A stretch of DNA of 28,992 bases from a virus. Under the pieces are notes generated by a model. It was not told the origin of the DNA. It did not search any database and saw nothing but the letters and a program-made list of their open reading frames with translations. The position numbers and the translations under genes were made by a program. The stretch is from positions 1 to 28,992 of IMG/VR virus record IMGVR_UViG_3300025705_000014; one strand, written 5' to 3'. Below, piece by piece: positions 23,301 to 28,992 of this stretch. Position 1 is the stretch's first letter. The number at the start of each line of letters is the position of its first letter.

Positions 23301-23341
23301 TACATAAGTAATAATTAATAATAACTAAAAAAAGTAAAATT

Positions 23342-24127
23342 ATGGCAATTGACTTAAATGCAATCCGAAACCGTCTGGACAGTTTACAGACGAAAACTAC
23401 AAAAACTGATAATCTATGGAAGCCAAAACCTGGTAAGCAACAAGTAAGAATAGTACCTTACGTTCACAATCCATCAAATCCTTTTATCGAATTATTTTTC
23501 CACTACAACTTTGGTGGTAAGAATATTCTCTCACCTCAAACACATGGTGAAGCAGACCCATTAATGGAGTTCGCTGACCAATTGAAATCAACTGGTGATA
23601 GAAATGATTGGAATCTTTCAAAGCAATTAACACCTAAGATGAGAACTTACGTTCCTGTATTGGTTCGTGGTGAAGAATCTGAAGGAGTTAAATTTTGGGG
23701 ATTTGGTAAAACTGTGTATCAAGAACTACTTGCTTTCTTCGCAGACCCAGATTATGGTGATTTAACAGACCCAACAAATGGTAGAGATATCACTGTTGAG
23801 TTTAAAACCGCAAAAGAGTTAGGTAAGAACTATCCTGAAACTTATATCAGAGTTAAACCAAACCAAACTCCAATTACAGAAGATAAAAACGTTTTAGAAA
23901 CTGTAAAAGACCAAATTGAATTACCAGGTATGTTTAAGAAATATACTTATGATGATATGAAAGGTTTATTGGAAACTTGGATGGAAACTGGTCAAGTAGG
24001 GGATGATTCTAAAGAAGAAGAATCTACACCAACTAATAACTCTACTCAATCAGCACCAGCAGCAGCTGTGAGTAACTCAACCAACACAGATGTAAAAGAC
24101 GCATTTGAGGATTTATTCAATAACTAA
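23342..24127 (+). CDS. Single-stranded DNA-binding protein, gp32-like
   Basis: 261 residues (T4 gp32 has 301). The N-terminus is basic, with WKPKPGKQQVRIVPYVHNP opening the OB-fold and IELFFHYNFGG next, a pattern common to gp32 relatives of T4-like phages. MRTYVPVLVRG, VKFWGFGKTVYQELL and FADPDYGDLTDP follow. The last ~45 residues are a flexible Ser/Thr/Asn/Ala linker and an acidic tip (DVKDAFEDLFNN), the region by which such proteins call in partner replication proteins. The Cys/His zinc ribbon of T4 gp32 is absent. It lies directly upstream of uvsX (11-base gap) and has its own promoter and AT-rich leader. Confidence 0.85.
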   Translation: MAIDLNAIRNRLDSLQTKTTKTDNLWKPKPGKQQVRIVPYVHNPSNPFIELFFHYNFGGKNILSPQTHGEADPLMEFADQLKSTGDRNDWNLSKQLTPKMRTYVPVLVRGEESEGVKFWGFGKTVYQELLAFFADPDYGDLTDPTNGRDITVEFKTAKELGKNYPETYIRVKPNQTPITEDKNVLETVKDQIELPGMFKKYTYDDMKGLLETWMETGQVGDDSKEEESTPTNNSTQSAPAAAVSNSTNTDVKDAFEDLFNN

Positions 24128-24138
24128 AAACATTAAGA

Positions 24139-25263
24139 ATGGCTAAAACAAATCGTGATGAATTATCATCGCTATTAGCTGATAACCTTAATAAGAAGTT
24201 CAAAGGACAAGCAAAAGTAGCTTACTTTCTTGATGGCTCCGAACAGACACCCACCGACTTAACCGAGTGGGTGTCTACAGGAGATGATATGTTAGATTTA
24301 GCTATATCAAATCGACCTAATGGTGGATTTCCTGTTGGACGAATTGTAGAGGTTACTGGTTTAGAAGCGAGTGGCAAATCTCTGTTATCAGCACATACAT
24401 TAGCAAACACTCAGAAGAAGGGTGGTTTGGCAGTGTATATTGATACAGAGAACGCAATTAACCAAGAATTCTTAGAAGCATTAGGTGTTGATACTCAGAA
24501 GTTACTTTATGTACCTTTGGAAGCAGTAGAAGATATCTTTGATGCTATGGATTCAATTATCGAATCAATTAGAAAATCCGATAATAACAAATTGGTAACA
24601 ATAGTAGTTGATTCTGTTGCGGCAGCAACTACTAAAGTAGAGATGGCAGCTGATTATGACCAAGCTGGTTATGCTACTCAAAAAGCAATCATTATCTCAA
24701 AAGCAATGAGAAAGATTACAAATCTTATTGGTAGAGAGAGAATATTGGTTGTATTTACAAATCAACTTAGAGTTAGATTAGGAGTATCTTTTGGAGACCC
24801 TTACACTACATCAGGTGGGAAAGCATTAGGTTTTCACGCTAGTTGTAGATTGAGAATGAAACAAATGGGTAAACTCAATTCTAAAGTTGGGGGTGTTGAA
24901 CAAACTGTTGGTATTAAGACTAGAGTACAAGTTATTAAGAACAGAATGGGACCACCACTAAGAGCAGTTGATTTTGAAATCTACTTTGATAGGGGTATTG
25001 ATAGATATGGTTCGTGGTTGAATACTATGAAAACATATAAGTTGATACAGATAAGTGGAGCTTGGTATACTTGGGTTGATGAATCAACTGGAGAAGAGAT
25101 TAAATTCCAAGCTAAGAACTTCACTAACATCTTAGAAGAAAGACCAGAGGTAAAGGAACAAATGTATAAACAAATCTGTGATGCATATATCTTAGGATAC
25201 AAAGAAGCATCCGAAGCAGCAAACACAGACACAACAAAACTCGATGAAGGACACGAAATCTAA
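24139..25263 (+). CDS. uvsX: UvsX / RecA-like recombinase
   Basis: 374 residues (T4 UvsX has 391). Walker A GLEASGKS at 74-81, Walker B LVTIVVDSV with D158 and VFTNQLRVRLG near 207 are RecA-family core motifs, and FGDPYTTSGGKALGFHAS matches the L2-region pattern of UvsX. It binds ssDNA, hydrolyses ATP and pairs homologous strands, working with gp32 in recombination-dependent replication. A partner UvsY is not seen in this window. It is probably co-transcribed with gp32. Its last 20 bases overlap the next ORF. Confidence 0.93.
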   Translation: MAKTNRDELSSLLADNLNKKFKGQAKVAYFLDGSEQTPTDLTEWVSTGDDMLDLAISNRPNGGFPVGRIVEVTGLEASGKSLLSAHTLANTQKKGGLAVYIDTENAINQEFLEALGVDTQKLLYVPLEAVEDIFDAMDSIIESIRKSDNNKLVTIVVDSVAAATTKVEMAADYDQAGYATQKAIIISKAMRKITNLIGRERILVVFTNQLRVRLGVSFGDPYTTSGGKALGFHASCRLRMKQMGKLNSKVGGVEQTVGIKTRVQVIKNRMGPPLRAVDFEIYFDRGIDRYGSWLNTMKTYKLIQISGAWYTWVDESTGEEIKFQAKNFTNILEERPEVKEQMYKQICDAYILGYKEASEAANTDTTKLDEGHEI

Positions 25264-26284
25264 TTACAAAGAAATGTTTAATAAGCTATCAGAAACTCCC
25301 AAAAGGAACGTTAATGATAAAGTTATGATTGTAGATGGATTGAATTTGTTCATCAGATGTTTTGGCGCAGTTCCAACTCTGAATGATGATGGAGAGCACG
25401 TCGGTGGGGTAACAGGTTGTCTGTTATCCCTCGGCGCTCTTATTCGTAAGAACAAACCAACTAGAGTGTTGGTAGTTTTTGATGGTAAGGGTGGTTCTCA
25501 ACGTAGAAAAAAGATGTATAAGGGATACAAAGAAGGTAGAACAGGATTAACCAAAGTTAATAGATTGGTTGGTTACGAAGATTTAGAAGACCAAGCAGAA
25601 TCTATGAAACGTAACTTTAACGCTTTAATCAAATACTTAGAGTTATTACCTGTTGATTTGTGTTATATTGATTACATCGAAGCAGATGATATTATGGCAT
25701 ACGCTGCCAGACATATATTTAAAAAAGAAGTTTTGATAATTTCCTCTGATAAGGATTTCTTACAATTAGTTGATGATAGAATTTCAGTATATCTACCAAC
25801 TAAGAAGAAGATGATGTTCAAAGAGGATGTAAAAGAGTTATATGGAGTTCCATCAAAGAATTTAGTATATTATAGAATTTTTGATGGTGATAAATCCGAT
25901 AATATTCCTGGCGTAAGGGGAATCGGACCTAAAACACTAATAAATAAATTAGATTTCCTTCAATCGGATGGATTAACATTGGATACCCTATTAGAAAAGG
26001 TATCTCAAATGGATGATGAGAAACTGAAAAACAAAATATTGGAACATACCGATACTTTGAAATTAAACTATGATTTAATGCAGTTATCAGAACCAATAAT
26101 GGGTTCAGCGATTACATCAAATGTACGAAATATCATTGATACACCAATCAACGGATTAAATTCTTTTGAATTCAAAAAAGAGTTTATGGTTGATAAACTA
26201 TATACTGCATTTAAGAATGTAGAAACATGGTTAGTGAACACTTGGGGTGATTTGGATAAATATTCAAAACAAACCCGAAAATAA
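25244..26284 (+). CDS. 5'-3' exonuclease / flap endonuclease (T4 RNase H type)
   Basis: 346 residues. FEN/5'-nuclease motifs in order: VMIVDGLNLFIR with D31, VLVVFDGKGG with D80, YIEADDIMAYAARH with E146, D148 and D149, LIISSDKDFLQLV with D169 and D171, FDGDKSDNIPGVRGIGPKT with D216, D219 and a helix-hairpin-helix turn. These acidic residues bind the two metals that cut RNA primers and 5' flaps. T4 RNase H has 305 residues. The start at 25244 overlaps uvsX by 20 bases; a later Met (residue 11 at 25274) would remove the overlap, and the conserved part starts only at residue ~27. Role: Okazaki fragment maturation. Confidence 0.92.
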   Translation: MKDTKSNYKEMFNKLSETPKRNVNDKVMIVDGLNLFIRCFGAVPTLNDDGEHVGGVTGCLLSLGALIRKNKPTRVLVVFDGKGGSQRRKKMYKGYKEGRTGLTKVNRLVGYEDLEDQAESMKRNFNALIKYLELLPVDLCYIDYIEADDIMAYAARHIFKKEVLIISSDKDFLQLVDDRISVYLPTKKKMMFKEDVKELYGVPSKNLVYYRIFDGDKSDNIPGVRGIGPKTLINKLDFLQSDGLTLDTLLEKVSQMDDEKLKNKILEHTDTLKLNYDLMQLSEPIMGSAITSNVRNIIDTPINGLNSFEFKKEFMVDKLYTAFKNVETWLVNTWGDLDKYSKQTRK

Positions 26285-26314
26285 TTTGGTAGTTACAATA
26301 ATAAATCGTATATT
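26285..26314 (+). promoter_or_regulatory. Bacteroidetes-type promoter P5 for helicase
   Basis: TTTGG (26285-26289, directly after the FEN stop), 19 bases, TATATT (26309-26314). The helicase ATG is only 8 bases after TATATT, so a nearly leaderless mRNA is expected. Confidence 0.72.
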
Positions 26315-26322
26315 GGTACAAT

Positions 26323-27681
26323 ATGGATAAATTCGGAAACAAATTTGGTACGTCATTTCAGATAAAGATACTTTCATCTCTATTATCAGATAGGATATTC
26401 TTACAACAGATGTATGATATTCTTAAACCTGAGATGTTTGATTCAGATGCTAATGAATGGATAGTAACGAAAACATTAAATCATTTTGATACGTTTTCAC
26501 AACTACCCACATTGGATGTCTTTAAAAACGAAGTAGATAAGGTTGAGAGAGATGTTCTCAAATCATCTATAGTAGATAACCTAAAGCAAGTTTGGAACGG
26601 CTTAGAATCGGATGATTTAGAGTACGTTAAAGAACAATCTTTAGAATTCTGTAAGAATCAAACCTTTAAGAACGCAATCTTAGAATCTGTAGATTTACTA
26701 AGTGATGGTAAATTCGATATAATTAAATCGAAGATTGATAACGCTATGAAAGCGGGACAGGATACTGATATCGGACATGAGTACAAAGAAAACATCATTG
26801 AAAGATACGAATCAACTGTTAGAGATGTAGTTCCTTGTGGTTGGCCTGTTATCGATGAATTAGTAGATGGTGGTTTTGGTAAAGGTGAGTTGATAATATT
26901 TGCAGCTCCACCGGGTATTGGTAAATCTTGGGCATTGGTGAATGTTGGTATGGCAGCTGCTAAAGCTGGTAAGACTGTAGTTCATTATACATTAGAACTT
27001 AACGAAGGATATGTAGGGCAGAGATACGATTCAGTATTAACTGGAATACCCGTACCTAAACTTAAATTTGAAATAGATGAAGTACGAAAGCAGGTAGAAA
27101 AACTAAGTGGTGATATCGTTGTAAAACATTGGCCTACTAAATCTGCTGGATTGAATACTATGAGAGCATCATTAGATAAATTGAAGTTGCAAGGTAAATC
27201 TCCTGATTTGATTATATGTGATTACGCTGATTTATTAAAGGGTAATAGTAGAAAAGAAAGACACGAAGAGTTAGAAGAGATTGTTGAGGGATTAAGAGGT
27301 ATTGCGGGTGAATACGAAGTTCCATTATTTACAGCATCTCAGATAAATCGTAGTGGAGCAGAGCAAGATGTTATTACTGGTACTTCTATAGCTGGTTCAT
27401 TCTCAAAACTGATGACTGCAGATTTTGTAGTATCATTAAGTAGGAAGATTGAGGATAAATTAGCAGGTACAGGTAGATGGCACGTAATAAAAAATAGATT
27501 TGGACCAGATGGGATGACTTTACCTTCAAAAGCTAATATGAGTACAGGTAGGATTGATATCTACAACGATGATTCCATTGATGGTAAAAAAACCCAAAAG
27601 GATATGAACACTGGGGGTGAGTTAGTGAGAAAGAATTTGTTACAAAAATATAACGAAATGAATAAAGATATTGATTTCTAA
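26323..27681 (+). CDS. Replicative DNA helicase, DnaB/gp41 type
   Basis: 452 residues (T4 gp41 has 475). The N-terminal ~150 residues are helical (FQIKILSSLLSDRIFLQQMY, 'PEMFDSD') like the DnaB N-terminal collar. The RecA-type core has Walker A APPGIGKS at 195-202, HYTLELNEGYVGQRYDS, Walker B DLIICDYADLL with D300, and TASQINRSG with Q340. It would form a hexamer that unwinds DNA ahead of the polymerase and recruits a primase, which is not in the window. The start is forced: no other Met occurs before residue 30, inside the conserved N-terminus. The C-terminal ~30 residues are charged and variable. Confidence 0.93.
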   Translation: MDKFGNKFGTSFQIKILSSLLSDRIFLQQMYDILKPEMFDSDANEWIVTKTLNHFDTFSQLPTLDVFKNEVDKVERDVLKSSIVDNLKQVWNGLESDDLEYVKEQSLEFCKNQTFKNAILESVDLLSDGKFDIIKSKIDNAMKAGQDTDIGHEYKENIIERYESTVRDVVPCGWPVIDELVDGGFGKGELIIFAAPPGIGKSWALVNVGMAAAKAGKTVVHYTLELNEGYVGQRYDSVLTGIPVPKLKFEIDEVRKQVEKLSGDIVVKHWPTKSAGLNTMRASLDKLKLQGKSPDLIICDYADLLKGNSRKERHEELEEIVEGLRGIAGEYEVPLFTASQINRSGAEQDVITGTSIAGSFSKLMTADFVVSLSRKIEDKLAGTGRWHVIKNRFGPDGMTLPSKANMSTGRIDIYNDDSIDGKKTQKDMNTGGELVRKNLLQKYNEMNKDIDF

Positions 27682-27735
27682 TCCATATATATTATAACCC
27701 ACAACAACGAAATTAAAACAATAGAAGATAAAAAT

Positions 27736-28731
27736 ATGACACAATTATTTACAGAAAGAGTACCATTCAAACCATTTGAATATCCAATTTATTACACCGA
27801 AGGGTGGTTAAAACAAGCACAAGCATTTTGGTTACATACTGAAATACCAATGCAAGGTGATTTGAAAGATTGGAACGAAAATCTGAATAAATCGGAAAAG
27901 CATTTGGTTGGAAATATCCTTTTAGGATTTGCTCAAACTGAATGTGCCGTATCCGATTATTGGACAACAATGGTAACCAAATGGTTTCCTAAACATGAAA
28001 TCAAACAAATGGCGATGATGTTTGGTTCACAAGAAACAATACACGCTACAGCTTACTCCTATCTAAACGAATCATTAGGTTTAGAAGATTTTGAGGCTTT
28101 CCTACACGAACCTGCGATTGCAGAAAAATTTGAATTCCTAACCGCTACCTCTGCTGATTGGACTCACGAGGATTTACAGAAGAATCCTACGGCGAGAAAA
28201 GAAGTAGCCCGTTCATTAGCGATATTCTCAGCATTTGCAGAAGGTGTATCTTTATATAGTAGTTTTGCAGTCCTGTATTCTTTTCAGATGAGAAATCTTC
28301 TGAAAGGAATTGGGCAGCAAATGAAATGGAGTGTAAGAGATGAATCACTTCATTCTAAAATGGGATGTCAATTATTTAGAGAGATGTGTAATGAATATCC
28401 AGAACTTCATAGTGAGGTTAAAGATGATGTACATCAAGCAGCAAAGTATATGATTGAGATGGAACATAAGTTCATTGATATGATATTTGAGCAAGGTGAT
28501 TTAGAAAACCTATCCTCAGATGATTTAAAAGAATTTATCTCTAAAAGAGGTAATGAGAAGTTAAAAGAATTGGGTTACGAACCTACATTTAAGTTTGATG
28601 ATACTAAAGCATCTAATTTAGATTGGTTCTACCATTTAACTGGTGGAACAACACATACAGATTTCTTCGCAGTAAGACCTACGGATTACTCTAAGGCAAA
28701 CGAAGGTGAAGATTTCAACGATATTTGGTAA
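27736..28731 (+). CDS. nrdB: Ribonucleotide reductase class I small subunit (R2)
   Basis: 331 residues. The ferritin-like R2 metal site is complete: E69 (QTECAV, where E. coli has Asp84), E100 and H103 (SQETIHATAY), E169 (FAEGVSL), E203 and H206 (RDESLHSK). The radical Tyr is at Y107, four after H103, as in E. coli Y122. R2 makes the radical used by R1 to reduce ribonucleotides to deoxyribonucleotides. The R1 gene is not in the window. No clear promoter was found in the 54-base gap after the helicase, so transcription probably reads through. The C-terminal tail ends NEGEDFNDIW, acidic like R2 tails that dock R1. Confidence 0.95.
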   Translation: MTQLFTERVPFKPFEYPIYYTEGWLKQAQAFWLHTEIPMQGDLKDWNENLNKSEKHLVGNILLGFAQTECAVSDYWTTMVTKWFPKHEIKQMAMMFGSQETIHATAYSYLNESLGLEDFEAFLHEPAIAEKFEFLTATSADWTHEDLQKNPTARKEVARSLAIFSAFAEGVSLYSSFAVLYSFQMRNLLKGIGQQMKWSVRDESLHSKMGCQLFREMCNEYPELHSEVKDDVHQAAKYMIEMEHKFIDMIFEQGDLENLSSDDLKEFISKRGNEKLKELGYEPTFKFDDTKASNLDWFYHLTGGTTHTDFFAVRPTDYSKANEGEDFNDIW

Positions 28732-28753
28732 AATAATAATAAAAAAATAAGTT

Positions 28754-28992
28754 ATGAATGATTTTGATAAATTGATTACAAACGTAATCGGATGGGCAGA
28801 TGATAAAGGTATCTTAGTAAAAGATAACGCCCCCAAACAGATGTTAAAAGTTTTGGAAGAAGTCGGTGAAACCGCCGGAGCTCTCCTTAAAAATGATAAA
28901 GCTGAGATAGTAGATGGAATCGGAGATTCTTTCGTTACATTAATTATCTTATCAATGCAATTAGGATTACATCCTTCAGAATGCTTAGAAGC
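28754..28992 (+). CDS. MazG-like nucleotide pyrophosphohydrolase (partial at right edge)
   Basis: The ATG at 28754 opens a frame that runs off the window; 79 codons are visible. The MazG-like core shows as MLKVLEEVGETAGALLKNDK, then AEIVDGIGDSFVTLIIL: E-E-x-x-E followed by E-x-x-D-x-x-x-D, the metal-binding pattern of all-alpha NTP pyrophosphatases. These hydrolyse NTPs such as dUTP or (p)ppGpp-related nucleotides, and phage copies are often found beside ribonucleotide reductase genes, as here. The substrate cannot be told from sequence. It starts 22 bases after nrdB in an A-rich gap (AAAAAAATAAGTT) without a Shine-Dalgarno match. Confidence 0.82.
   Translation, partial: MNDFDKLITNVIGWADDKGILVKDNAPKQMLKVLEEVGETAGALLKNDKAEIVDGIGDSFVTLIILSMQLGLHPSECLE

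Overview
This window looks like part of the genome of a lytic, T4-type contractile-tailed phage (myovirus) of low GC content, probably infecting a member of the Bacteroidetes. Every gene I can support is on the + strand. The T4 relationship rests on recognisable proteins in T4-like order: gp13/gp14 neck, gp15, gp18 sheath, gp19 tube, a gp26-type protein, tape measure, gp53-like LysM protein and hub. These are followed by gp32, UvsX, RNase H/FEN and a gp41-type helicase. The host guess rests on promoters. Five sites share TTTGG, a 19-base spacer and TCGTATATT, which fits the Bacteroidetes housekeeping sigma pattern (TTTG about -33, TAnnTTTG about -7) and not the E. coli -35/-10 pattern.

Layout. 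Positions 1-1740 hold the C-terminus of a tail fibre with an S74 self-cleaving chaperone, plus a small tail-associated protein. Positions 1865-18319 form the virion module: neck, sheath terminator, coiled-coil protein, sheath, tube, tail-assembly chaperone pair, small protein, tape measure, a large 15-residue-repeat baseplate protein, LysM protein, hub, and a last structural protein. Units here are preceded by an octamer TATTTATA with no -33 box (six sites), which I read as a candidate late promoter. Positions 18324-18964 carry small ORFs. Positions 18981-28992 form the replication and nucleotide module: an exonuclease-less family A DNA polymerase, a 774-residue acidic protein of unknown role, a conserved-looking 129-residue protein, a 31-residue cysteine-rich peptide, a structured leader or small RNA, gp32, UvsX, FEN nuclease, helicase, ribonucleotide reductase R2 and a MazG-like protein cut by the window edge.

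How it works together. The host-type promoters all lie in the replication half and could be read by unmodified host polymerase early on. The TATTTATA sites serve almost only the virion half. Rho-independent terminators follow the sheath and tube genes, the products needed in most copies. Translational coupling by overlap (TAATG, ATGA, a 20-base overlap) links several gene pairs.

Most notable: (1) a candidate programmed +1 frameshift at a T7 run joining two tail-assembly chaperone ORFs just upstream of the tape measure gene; (2) a late-promoter motif that is the exact reverse complement of the T4 late promoter octamer; (3) a baseplate protein with about 19 copies of a 15-residue motif; (4) a structured RNA segment between two promoters ahead of gp32; (5) a 31-residue peptide with nine cysteines; (6) start codons so close to promoters that mRNAs may be leaderless. 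No CRISPR array, tRNA, insertion sequence or integrase was found. All homology statements come from reading motifs, not from database searches.
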